Shown: positions 1 to 9,888 of the stretch, piece by piece
Layout of the letters: each line of letters starts with the position of its first letter
Numbering within the stretch: the first letter of the stretch is position 1
Source: Fomitopsis serialis
Taxonomy: Eukaryota > Basidiomycota > Agaricomycetes > Polyporales > Fomitopsidaceae
Direction: 5' to 3'
Length of the DNA stretch: 36,077 nucleotides
NCBI RefSeq assembly: GCF_022376445.1
Contig: NW_025955354.1
Location: forward strand, 1-36,077
Program-made: the position numbers and the translations under genes
Notes under the pieces: model-generated
What the model saw: the letters and a program-made list of their open reading frames with translations, nothing else
Database searches by the model: none
What the model was told of the DNA's origin: nothing

Positions 1-612
1 TGGAGATGCGCCGACAGCCACATCAGTATGCCTTAAAGTCGACCTGAGTCTTGCACCGGGCGGGCGATTGAAGGGAGCAGCCATTTTACATCCCCTCGAC
101 GTAGCTGTTTCCTGGAGTCAAAGGCGCACTCGCATCGTCAGGCTTGATTATTCCGAACAATTGTACAGCCGCGATGACATTGTGAGACAATCAGGACATC
201 AGCAAGTATAGAAGAGAGATGAACAGTCCGCAGCTAACTCACCCTTCGCACGGCACGCAGCCCAAGTACTTTGAGCTGTCTCATCGGGTGTCATAGATGA
301 GGCTGCTTGGGCTTGGCTGCAGTGTCCACTGATGAGCATAACGCCCCCATCCAATGCATCACAATCTTAGCAAGGACAGTTGGACAAATCCATGCAGATG
401 CGACCCGTAACTCTGATGAGCGAAATAAGGCGGATGGAACCGATGCATAGCGGTGAGTAGGTCTTAGGGTGGTCGTAGTCAGGAAGAGACGAGCGTGAGA
501 CTGCCTTCCCGCCACCGATCTGCCACGCCACCAGCGCGCCCGCCTTCAGCTTCAGCTCACGACCACGTCCTGCCCCTGAGGCCCCTCGCAGCCTCCCTAC
601 TCCCCTGCTCTC
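1..612. other. Intergenic left edge, no gene recognised
   Basis: I see no credible coding exon here. The open frames are short and have no family resemblance. The last ~90 bases before the ERV25 start are rich in C and T, as is common just upstream of start codons in basidiomycete genes, so the ERV25 core promoter and leader probably lie between about 480 and 612. Confidence 0.5.
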
Positions 613-1479
613 ATGACTACTTCCTTTCGACGACCGTCGCGTAGGTCAGGCTTTCCTTTGCTCTGGCTCGCCGCGGTCCTCCTGCTGCTCTGCCAGCCAA
701 CACACGCCATCAAGTTTGCTGTACAAGCCGCCCGCTTTCCTGCAGCGAAATGCATATGGAACGCAGCACATCCAGGCGCACTCGTAATCGTAACAGCGAA
801 CATCGGGCCCGGGGAACATCAGCGGGTGGACATTGAGATCCTCGACTCGGGTGCACAGCGGAATGTATACCTCAGCAAGAAGAATATCAGCGGCGAGAAA
901 CGTTTCGCCATCACCGCACATTCAGACGAAGACGTGGGGGTCTGCTTCCGCAACTATTTGGATCCTGGCAAGCAAGGTACGTCGTATGTGTTTGTCCGGC
1001 GCTCCGCGCGCTGATTCAGAGTCGGCCATTCTCAGGCGGTCCTGTGGAGGCGAAGCCGCGCTCGAGGGTGATAGACTTGGACATTGACATTGGCGCGGAT
1101 GCTGTGGATTACAAGTACGTGATATAATTGTCATGAAGTCAATGAAACATTGCCCCTGACGGCCCATCAGTGCCATAGCGAACCAGGAGTCTTTGTCCGG
1201 GCTCGAGACGGAGATGCGAAAGCTCGAGGGGGTCGTAAAAGAGATTGTCGACGAGATGGACTACCTCAAGTCACGAGAGGAACGTTTCCAAACGACGAAT
1301 AGTGCGTCTTGTCCGATTCCGTACGGGCTGCTATCTAACTTCGCGATGTCGCGGCAGTGTCGACGAATACTCGCGTGCAGAACTTTGCGTGGTTCACCCT
1401 GTTCTCTCTGGTCGCATTGGGACTCTGGCAAATCTTCCACTTACGGGCGTTCTTCAAGCGGAAATATCTCATAGATTGA
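613..1479 (+). CDS. ERV25: p24 / EMP24-GP25L family cargo receptor (ERV25-type)
   Basis: Four exons (613-976, 1036-1114, 1171-1301, 1358-1479) give 231 residues, the usual p24 length; phases close and the introns are 56-59 nt. The protein has an N-terminal signal peptide (hydrophobic core LLWLAAVLLLL), a lumenal GOLD domain with two cysteines (C-I-W early, V-C-F-R near the exon 1 end), a coiled-coil stretch in exon 3 (LETEMRKLEGVVKEIVDEM), one transmembrane helix in exon 4, and a cytosolic tail with FF and dibasic residues ending KRKYLID, typical of fungal Erv25. Known role of the family: packing cargo into COPII vesicles and returning through COPI between ER and Golgi, in hetero-oligomers with Emp24. 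ATG 613 is preferred because it begins the signal peptide and follows a C/T-rich leader. Subfamily (delta/ERV25) rests on the tail. Confidence 0.9.
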
Positions 1480-1879
1480 GATGGGGCTTGTGTTGTACCG
1501 ACTACTAATGCATTACGCTGCTGAAACTTGGCTAGTATGTGACTCATAGGACACCACTTCTCCGAGCCTGTGGACATTGTGGTGGCTTCGTTGCCACGAC
1601 CTAGGCGTCATCCGAGCTGAGGACCACCGTCGCAGCGAATGAGATACGGTATGAAAGACATGAGGGGGGCACGAGGACACCTCATGTATTGTTGCTCACC
1701 CAGACCAGTATTGCAGATCCCCCAGCGAGTACTCGCTGGATAAGCATGTGCCAGCAAGGACTTCCATTCGTGCCATAGGTCGGTCTCGTACATCGGAAAT
1801 AGCTGGCTTCTTGGTATCTTCGCCTGTATATATAACGAGTTTGCTCACCATACAGCCTCACAGCCTCTTCTAGCCCGTC
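1480..1879. other. Intergenic, ERV25 3' end to SET gene 1
   Basis: About 400 bases hold the ERV25 3' UTR and the promoter of the downstream SET gene. No extra exon, RNA gene or repeat was recognised; short open frames here show no family resemblance. Confidence 0.4.
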
Positions 1880-2942
1880 ATGTCCACTGGTACGTGGTAC
1901 GAACTCATGATAGGACCAGGAGCTGAATGTTATGTTAGAATGGCCGATCGTAGTGCAAGACGTTCCTGGCAAGGGCAAGGGCGTCATAGCCACCCGTCCT
2001 ATCACTGCGGGTGAACTTGTCCTCCTCGAGGCACCTCTGTTCACTCTTCCTTCCGAGTACGATAACTCTGCCGTACTAGCAAAGTTGGCCGCTCTGACGG
2101 AGAGTGAGCAGAGGGAGTTCTTCTCCCTCAGTAATCGCCACCGCGGCCGCCTTCCACCTCCCGTTGGTACATATAAAACGAACGCGCTGCCCTGTGGCGA
2201 CCAGAGCTCGATTACTGGAGAGCGTGCCGAGCAAGGTGGCTTATTCCTGACGGGCTCGAGGTTCAATTCCTCGTGCGTTCCGAACGTGAACAACTTCTGG
2301 GATGACACGTTGCACAAGATCAGCTTCCGCGCGCTGAAGAACGTTGCGGGAGGAGAGGAGCTGTGTATCTGCTATACTGAGCTCTTCGCTGTGCGTGAAG
2401 CGAGGCAGCTCAAGTCGAGGATTAGCTTTGGTTTTGAGTGCATGTGTCCTGCGTGCACCCTCCCGGGCAAGGAGCAGGGGGATAGCGACAAGCGACGAGA
2501 GAACATAGGACGTCTTTACCATGAGATCGGCCAATGCGGTAACAAACCGTCTATGGGCTTGAGAAACGTGGGGTAATTTCTTCATTCTCGGGCAGTGACT
2601 TATACATAATGCAGGTGAAGTTGGTGATCCAGCTACTCAATGAAGAGGGTATACTGGAGTGTGCAGGAGCCATATTCTACTACGACGGCTTCCAGTTCTG
2701 CGCCAGTGAGTGTTATGATGCACTTTGCGTGAGACGTCTTGAAACGGGTGCTTCACAATGCAGGCTGCTCGGACAAGCGAAATGCAAAGAAATGGGTCAA
2801 GAAAGCTTTGGAAGCGGAGACGCTCGGGCGAGGGCCCGACACGTCGAGTGCGAAGATGTACAGGGCGTATCTAGAGGATCCGAGCAGACACAGGTCTTTC
2901 GGTCTTCTACCAAGACAAACCTTGACTGGGCCAGTAGTCTGA
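1880..2942 (+). CDS. SET-domain protein, divergent paralogue with altered NHSC motif
   Basis: Proposed exons 1880-1889, 1939-2567, 2615-2705 and 2764-2942 give 302 residues. The SET core lies in exon 2: KGKGVIATRP near the start, the SAM-pocket motif region reads RFNSSCVPNV where relatives have NHSC, then GEELCICYTE with the conserved tyrosine, and a post-SET CMCPAC zinc cluster. Exon 3 (VKLVIQLLNEEG) and exon 4 (NAKKWVKKAL, then LTGPVV) align with the C-terminal helices of the copies at 8720 and 20119, which confirms the splicing. The first exon is only 10 nt (Met-Ser-Thr plus one base); if it is not used, ATG 1932 gives an almost identical protein. Family role: lysine methylation of histone or other protein, SMYD/SET5-like but without MYND finger. 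The missing histidine of NHSC may weaken SAM binding, so activity is uncertain. Confidence 0.75.
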
Positions 2943-3114
2943 CGTCAAGCTAGTTATGTGCGTGCCATGACCCAACCCTTCCTTACTTGGGAGTCTTGTT
3001 GACTTGCCGTCGCTGCCTAGGTCGTATGTTGTACGCAGGATTGGAATATCTGACTGAGATAACTTAGCCTCTCTAATGCTTGCGTTCTGTATTGCCAATT
3101 TACTCAGTACATGA

Positions 3115-4720
3115 CTACCATTCCCGAAGCGATCCGTCCTCTCCCGTCCAAACCGCGTTGATCCATGGTTTCTCACCGCTGTACCGTTCCGCGTATTCGC
3201 GCACGAGGCTCTCGTTGATCTCAATGCCCAAGCCTGGTCCTGTTCAGCATAATGAGTACATGCTCTGATAAGCATTTCAACGTGCAACTGTGAAGGCCTA
3301 CGTGCCTTGGAGGGCTTCGACATATCCACCTTTGATGGCGAACACGGATGGGTCGACGAGGTAGGTGAGGAGATCTGCACCTTCGTTATAGTGCATCTGA
3401 CATAGGAAACCAATAGGTCAGTTCGCGAGGGAAGGTCACACAAGTCACAACGTACCTGTAGACTCAGTTCCTGAATGCAGACTAAAATGAACACAACACG
3501 TTAGCGAAAGGTGCTCTTAGTATGCATATACGAAACGTACAGTTGGGCGCAGCGATATCGACCTGTATGCATGCAGCGAGGGCGATTGGGCCAAGCGGAC
3601 AATGCGGCGCGAGGGCGACATCGTACGTCTCAATCAGAGACGCTATCCGGTGCAATTCGCTGATACCGCCACAGTGCGCAACCTACAAGATGGCTCAGTC
3701 CGAATCCATCCAAGCGAACGAGCAACCCACGTCTGGCTGCGCGATATCGATCGCACGGGCTTCGAGGTACGGTCGGAAATCGCTACGGGAGTACAGACGC
3801 TCGCCCAGAGCGATGGGGGTGGACACCTGCTTGGAGAGGTCCGCGATCTCCAACGGCTGTGTCGCGAGAAGAGGCTCTACGGGCATGCTCATTCAGACGA
3901 AGTCAACGCATTGGCAAGATGAACCTCACCTTCAATGAAGAGCGGCTGCAGAGGTTCCAGGAGCCTAGCGAGCTGTTTCGCCATGCCCTTGTGGACGCGG
4001 CCGTGGAAGTCCACACCGACATCCAACCCTAGGGCTCTGACATCCCTGACTCGCGAAACGGTTTCCTGTAGCTGTTCCGGTGAGTCGATCCAGCCAATCG
4101 CCTCTGGAACCAATAGGTAGTCAGTGTGGGATGGCCTTATGAGTGTGGATGCACTGACCCGTTCCGTTCATCTTCACAGCGGTAAACCCTTGCTCCTTGC
4201 GGCCCTTTGCACCTTCGACGACCGCACTTGGCTTGTCGCCTCCGATCCACCCGTAGACCTTAAGGCGATCCCGCACTTTGCCCCCGAGTAACTGCCAAAC
4301 CGGCACCCCGAGTCGCTTGCCCTTGATATCCCATAGTGCTATATCGAGCCCGGATGTTGCAGACTGCGATGGCGATCATTCTCGGTGATGGCTGCGTTTG
4401 TCCAGAAGGTTGCCTACCATGAGCACCGGCCCACCTCTGTAGAACCTGGCCCGATAGCAATGCTGCCAGATGTCTTGAATTCTGTCTGCATCCCATCCGA
4501 TGAACCTCCGGATGATGTCTTGGTATGCTCCCTCGATTGCTTCTGTATGTCCCTCGAGAGTGCCTTCTCCCCAACCAACCGTACCATCCTGAGTCTCGAC
4601 TCGCACGAAGAGCCAGCGAGGAGGCACGCGGAAAATCTCACAAACGCGCAATTGTTAGTCGGTCGTCCACTGTCGGATGGATGACCTACATACTTCGATC
4701 TTCGTGATAGTACTCGCCAT
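3115..4720 (-). CDS. Galactonate dehydratase-like enzyme (mandelate racemase/enolase superfamily)
   Basis: Nine minus-strand exons (4694-4720, 4418-4636, 4159-4363, 3930-4103, 3731-3876, 3541-3682, 3456-3481, 3306-3396, 3115-3239) give 384 residues, close to the ~382 of bacterial DgoD. The start reads MASTITKIE and continues into [15 protein letters not shown]. Expected catalytic positions are present: D182 and H184 (VDFHG), E208 (FIEEP), E234 (GERLYSR) as metal ligands or base, and H284 (LAPHCPLGP), each one residue off the E. coli numbering I know. The reaction for the family is dehydration of a sugar acid to its 2-keto-3-deoxy form in the cytosol; D-galactonate is inferred, other hexonates are possible. 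Exon 7 is only 26 nt. The last intron (3240-3305) fits only with a GC donor (AAG|GCACGT) and normal AG acceptor. The gene is convergent with SET gene 1, 172 nt apart. Confidence 0.88.
3240..3305 (-). other. Apparent GC-AG intron in the dehydratase gene
   Basis: On the minus strand the exon must end in CAA-G and resume as GA-CCA to keep the conserved [16 protein letters not shown] passage. The only cut that does so leaves GCACGT as donor and AACAG as acceptor, with a GCTGAAC branch-like site before it. The nearby GT (3302-3301 on the minus strand) would put the next exon out of frame. Confidence 0.7.
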
Positions 4721-5675
4721 CAAGGTGTTAGAGACGCCTCAGTATCGTTGCAGTATCGCATGGTTATATATACCTCTCGTGGAGCATTGCATGCCGGATG
4801 AACGGTTGGATGTCCCGGTCAGCTGCACCACTGTCGCTACACACGGCCCGCACACCGTTGTTGGCTCTCAAGACGGAGTTCCGTGTATGGTCTTGAGGTC
4901 AACCCGGCAATATGAATATTCCTTCTGTGTCGTCTGGAGTACTATGCGACTGAATGTATGCTTTGCTTCGAGTCAGAGGACATCATGATTCACCAGTACT
5001 ACCGCGACAACGATATGATCGATACCAATCCGACGCTCGACTCAAAATACAAACGATGCGTGTCAATGGAGGCACAGGAAGGAATATGCCCAACGATGTG
5101 ATTGAACCGTCGTGCATCGAGACTTGAGACTCGTTGCTGCGTCGGTGTTGTAGTCTCAGACACCTCATTGTCCGAGTTGCATGCTCATAATTAACTCAGA
5201 ATCCCGCGACAATGTGTAAGCTTGGTCAAGACGGATTGAGGCGCGGCGCTTGGAGCTGGACAGATACTACAGCGTTGCATAAATTGCACGTACCCTACAG
5301 ATGCACACCACCTTCATACGACAAGAGAAGACCCCCGCATTGGGTTCATATGGTTGGGCTGCACATAGATGGGTCAATAAAGGGCACTGGCGAGAGGAAG
5401 AAGGAAAGCTGGCCGAATCTATAACCATTGACCCATATGTCCGCATCGCAACGGGAGCCTGCATAGACGTGTGGGAAGGGCATACATCAGATCATGCAGA
5501 ACGGAAGCATAGCAGACGACAGATGACAGAGTACATGCAGGAAGGGACGCCTTTCGGCGTGAAGAAACCACAAAACCAAGTCGCGACCCTACCCTCGGTG
5601 CAGAGGACGTAAGTCAAAGACTATTTTGGCAAATTATTGAGACCATACGAAAGCTTTGGGTTTGCCTCCGTCATT
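4721..5675. other. Intergenic, dehydratase promoter side to SRRM1-like 3' end
   Basis: About 955 bases without a gene I can support. It contains the promoter of the minus-strand dehydratase next to 4721 and the 3' region of the SRRM1-like gene next to 5675. Several open frames of 60-100 codons occur on both strands, but none has recognisable motifs, splice continuity or paralogues in the window. Confidence 0.4.
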
Positions 5676-7461
5676 TTAGCTGCCTCCGATATTCGCGCTC
5701 CCCTTCCTCGTCCTAACGACCTTGTTGCGCAACGCCTTTTCTTTCAGCTCGCTTTCTCTTCGTTCCAGTTCCGCCTGATCAGGCATATCCTGTACCGACC
5801 GATGAGCGAGAGTTGCCGGTGGAGAGACCATAAGACATACTTGATCCTCTTCCTCCTCCCTAGTCTTCCTCTTCTCGGCAGCAGCCTGTCCCTTGATCTT
5901 GAGTTCGCCAGACTTTTCGTCTACGTCCATCGTGTCAGTTTTGCCCCTTATAGGCCTGTCTCCCCAAATGTCCGGAGTGGAGCCCCTACTCCTGCTCAGC
6001 GTCCTGCTACGGCTGCGAGTGGGACTCCGTCTCTGCTCCCGCGATCGATCCACACCGCGCATTGGGGGCGGCGGCCGATCCAGCGAGCGACTTCGGCCTC
6101 GTACGCTCCTTCTGGGTGGCGGGCTGCGCGAGCGACTCACACTTCGACTCGGGCTTCGTCGTCTCCTGAAACCACCGCGATACGGCGGGCTCCGGGAGCG
6201 GGAACGCGAGCGCGGTGGTGGGGAGACGCGGCGCCTCCGTGCTGGGGGACTGCGGGAATCCCTTTCCCTGATACGCCTATCACGATCTCGCGGCGGAGGG
6301 ATGTTGGAGGGCGACCGTGGACGACGGCGAGGTGGCGGGCTGCGTGATAACGAACGGCGGGGTGGCGGCGAGCGGACGCGGCGGGGAGGCGGAGAACGAG
6401 AGGGTGACCGGCCGCGAGGGGGTGACCGGAGGCGCCGTGCTGGAGGTGTCCGTGAACGAGATCGTGAACTCCGCGCGCTGACTGGTGTATGTGAGGGAGA
6501 CCTCCGACGGCGCGGTGGCGGCGAGCGGGGTGGTGGCGTCCGCGATATGGAACGTCGGCGGCCAGGGCGCTGTAGTCAGACGCGTCACAGAACTAGACAT
6601 AACAATAATGGTGCAGGAGACTCACACCACCACCACCACTACCACCACCACCACCACTACCACCACCACCACCACCACCACCACCACCACCACCACCACC
6701 ACGTCCGCCCCAACCACTGTCGCGTGGTCTACCACCGCGGTCATCATCAAACCCTCGTCCTCCCCGTCCTCTGCCCCTGCCACGCCCTCTGCCGCCACCG
6801 CGTGCCTCACGTTCATTCTCGCGGATGTTGTCGAGACGTGCCCGTCTGTCCCTCTCATCTAACGCGCGTGTGTCCCCCATCCTGGCCTGGCGCATCTCCG
6901 CCTTCTTTTCCTCTACGAAGGATTGTGGTACACCGGCAGGCGACTCTTGAGCTTCAATGAGGAGTTTCCAAAGAGAAGACATGAATTCGACGGTGTGGTT
7001 GGTGAGAAATCCTGTCAGGTTGATCTGCATCCTCCTGGGATCTGGTGTCTGCACGTCTCTCGGTAAGCTAGCCACACAGATGGTCAACGGTATGGCACGC
7101 ACAGGTTGACTGTTATCTTCCAGAAGACCCATCGCGTATTCGACGACTACCTCGTCCTCGAAGCCCACCAATTCAACGATCTTCTTAACAACCCATGGGC
7201 GGATGACTGATAAGTTGACCTTGCGCATATCGACCTATACGACCGCAGGTGTCAGCGGATTCAAGAAGTCTCCAGGACTATAACGAGCCAACCTTCTTCT
7301 CAAATTCAGGGGGAAACTTCATCGACTTGAGAAGCTTCAGTTCCTTGTCAGAAAACCTGCGGTCCTGGTCTGCGGATGTTCCCTTGAAGAAGCCTGGATG
7401 TGCATTGTTCACGACAATGAAAGATCTGCATTGAATGCAAATACTCACCAGCATCTGCCAT
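5676..7461 (-). CDS. SRRM1: SRRM1/SRm160-like PWI and RS domain splicing coactivator
   Basis: Six minus-strand exons (7449-7461, 7293-7393, 7103-7234, 6626-7048, 5841-6569, 5676-5774) give 498 residues. The N-terminus MADAGFFKGTSADQDRRFSD followed by FEKKVDMRKVNLSVIRPWV is the PWI domain entry; PDPRRMQINLTGFL closes it. Then come an RG/GG-rich stretch, a polyglycine run coded by a GGT microsatellite, and a ~240-residue RS/SP-rich domain with many RSPPPRR and SRSRS units, ending in a charged helix (ELERRESELKEKALRNKVV). Family role: nuclear SR-related matrix protein bridging SR proteins and snRNPs in exon definition and 3' processing. Introns 7049-7102 (54 nt) and 5775-5840 (66 nt) are multiples of three without stops, so an unspliced reading stays open; conservation argues for removal. 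The 13-nt first exon is inferred from the start codon and strong donor GTGAGT. Confidence 0.88.
6626..6702. repeat. ACC/GGT trinucleotide microsatellite coding polyglycine
   Basis: About 25 triplets of ACC/CAC on the plus strand, broken by occasional CT changes (ACT), read on the minus strand as GGT codons with a few AGT serines. It lies at the 3' end of SRRM1-like exon 4 and runs directly into the splice donor at 6625, so slippage would change the glycine number without shifting the frame. Confidence 0.9.
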
Positions 7462-7968
7462 CGTCGTAGATTTCTACAGTGACAGTGAAGTTGAAGGTGG
7501 CGAACTGCCAATGACGGTGTCGCTGGAGAGGAATTCTGACGAGGATTTGCGCTCTAAGACCCGATAACCTAGAGCATGTGATACCCGACTCGGAAACTAA
7601 CTAAAATATGTGTCAAGAACATCGCATAATCCTCAATATTTCACCCTTCGTTCCGTCCACAACGTTATGTAACGGTCTATCCTCTTGTATATGTACCATG
7701 CTCAACCCATCCAAGAATGAGAAAGGAGGAACACATATGAAGGGTGCTTCCCGCTCAGACTATGGTCATTAGTCATTCACGGAAAGAGGCCAAGAAGACA
7801 TGTACATTGCAGTGAGTGAGTGTCACTGCACAAAAGACTTCAACGGTGCAGTGATCCTAAAAGCAGTAACATCAGAATGAACTGTGCATGCGACGAAACA
7901 AAAGTGCACGCAACGAGACAGAAACTTGCCTTCTCACTGAACGGGAAGGACACATACATGCATGTAAC
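7462..7968. other. Intergenic, promoter of the SRRM1-like gene
   Basis: About 500 bases between the SRRM1-like start and the left end of the duplicated segment. Nothing recognisable beyond the presumed minus-strand promoter. A short open frame (7820-8026) crosses into the duplicated segment and has a related counterpart in front of the second copy, but no known domain. Confidence 0.4.
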
Positions 7969-8559
7969 TTCTCCGGAGATTCAATTTGAGGGAAGCACTC
8001 CCCGTCTTCAAGTGGTAGGTCAGTGACCTTATCGTCGATGATGCACGTTGTTCATTGACTCTTCATATCATAGTGTCGGCCCTTGAATTGACTGTATAGG
8101 ACCAGGTTCTAGACGTGACGCACGGTGCTGATTTGACGGTGTTCGGCCCCGCGAAGGAGGGCGCCCTTTCATCCCCGTTGCTGAAGCCGAATTCACAGAA
8201 TGAACTGGACTCAGTCCTCCGTGTTATCTGACGTCGTTCGGCTGGACAAGGACCTGGCCAGAGCGCCGGCGTCGACACCAGCGTTTTTCTCATCGAGCCT
8301 TTGGATGGGTATATGCGCGCAGATATCACGCGGGAGGGCAAATGGCAGACAATTGCTACCTGATGCATCGCATTGCATAGAACACAGGAACGAACAAGAC
8401 GCAAAGAGCGATGTGATCACCTTTTCGGCGGATTTTAGCATGCAGATGGCTACGGCGTCAGAGTTGCCAAAGCACCTGGTCTTATCAGGCACGCGCAAGA
8501 GTGCAGCCTGTCTCAACAACGATGATGACTTCCTCCCAGTCCCTACAGAGCAACACCCT

Positions 8560-8719
8560 TACTTCAATGCTCTCCGCAACTTTCCGCCCTCCGCTCTCTC
8601 TGCCTCCTCTCCGCTTGCCGTGCGTTTTTCTCCTCTTCGTCTCGATCAGCACCCTTACCTCTCGTCCTGCGCACAGACTCAGGCGAAGAGAATTACTCCG
8701 TTAGCGGTCGTGGAGTAGA
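8560..8719 (+). promoter_or_regulatory. C/T-rich core promoter and leader of SET gene 2
   Basis: Long pyrimidine-rich runs (for example CTCTCTCTGCCTCCTCTCC and TTTTTCTCCTCTTCGTCTCG) precede the start codon at 8720. Such C/T tracts commonly sit before transcription starts in fungal genes. The same stretch is present in front of copy B with one substitution. No clear TATA box was seen. Confidence 0.4.
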
Positions 8720-9888
8720 ATGTCGCGCACAATCAGCGTGCACCGCCCAGCGAACGTGCAGCGCCCCGCGAGTGGCGCTCGCCTCGTCATGGACACGAAT
8801 GCGTCGGCCCTGCCATCCAGGCGCAGTCACCCTCCCCCTTCCAGCCCCGGCGCAGAGCTCGAGACGCCCAAAGTCCCTGTCTACTATGTCAGCGGGGTCC
8901 AGGACAAAGACAAGGGGCTCGTCGCCATTCAGCCCCTTCCGAGAGGCACTGTCTTCCTCGAAGAGCGCCCGTTGTTCACGCAGGACCCGGGATGCACGAA
9001 CTCGAACGTCCTATCTGCCCTCGCGGGCTGCACGCGCGACGAGCAGCGCGAGTACTTCACGCTATCCAACGCGTACAAGAGCGGCGGGAAGGTCCTCCCT
9101 GCGCTCGCGATCTTCCAGACCAACTCTTTTGCGTGTGACGACTCCCCGCAGACGGCCCCTTCGAAGCAACGACGCGGCATCTTCCTCACCGCCTCGCGTA
9201 TCAACCACTCGTGCACGCCCAACGTCGGACGCATATGGGACTCCGGCCAACAAGCGCTTGTCTTCCGCACCCTGCATCCCGTGCAGGCGGGCGAGGAGCT
9301 CTGCATGAACTACGTGGATGTGCTCGGGACACGGGAAGAACGCAATGCGCACTTGGCAGACTACTTTGGGTTCCAATGCGCATGCGCGGTTTGCGCGTTG
9401 CTGGGCGAGGAGCTCGCGCAGAGCGATCAGCGGAGGGCGACTGTACGGCGACTGTATGACGAGGTCAGCATGTGCTTGAAGGAGCCTACACTGGGCATAC
9501 GGAAGGTCAGCTCATCACCATGCGCGACTTGGATGTTGGCTCATTATATGCCGGTTCGTGTAGGCAAAATTGGCGCTCCGGCTTCTTCAAGAAGAGAGGC
9601 TTGCGCTGTACGAAGCAACGTTTTGCTTCGATGCCTTCCAGCTATGCGTCCTGGTAAGTATGACGTCAGGTCTGTTGCACCATCCCGTCTCGTTCATACG
9701 TGTATGCGTCATAGGTCTCAGACTTTGGTAACGCGAAGGCTTGGGCGCGAAAGGCATGGCATGCATCCTGCGCCTCTTCTGGGCTTGACGGTCCCGCCGC
9801 GCGAACATTCAAGATGTACTGGGCCAACCCGGGAGCCCATCGTCTTGCCGGGACACTGCCACGTATGGTGTTGAGCGGGCCCGATTAG
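8720..9888 (+). CDS. SET-domain protein, copy A (intact)
   Basis: Exons 8720-9505, 9564-9653 and 9715-9888 give 349 residues; both introns are phase 0 (58 and 61 nt). After a ~50-residue proline/serine-rich N-terminus comes a SET core: DKDKGLVAIQPLPRG, the SAM-binding motif RINHSCTPNV (N162, H163, S164, C165), GEELCMNYVD with Y198, and the post-SET cluster CACAVC (C220, C222, C225). Exon 2 reads AKLALRLLQEERLALYEATF and exon 3 begins VSDFGNAKAWARKAW and ends MVLSGPD, the C-terminal helical repeat usual in SMYD-like proteins. Expected to be a protein-lysine methyltransferase; substrate unknown. ATG 8720 is the first ATG in frame; M24 is an alternative. All key SET residues are present, unlike the paralogue at 1880. 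Confidence 0.88.

Noticed and set aside
2255..2276. tRNA T-arm-like sequence (GGTTCAATTCC)
   Set aside because: It lies within SET gene 1 coding for the RFNSSC motif, and no acceptor, D or anticodon arm can be built around it.
5893..6960. 355-codon plus-strand frame with a polyhistidine run
   Set aside because: It is antisense to the RS and polyglycine parts of the SRRM1-like gene; its composition is the complement of repetitive RS/GGT codons.
8200..8718. 172-codon open frame ending one base before the SET gene 2 start
   Set aside because: It shows no domain, lies in the pyrimidine-rich promoter, and the 14-base deletion in copy B destroys it while the SET gene is kept.
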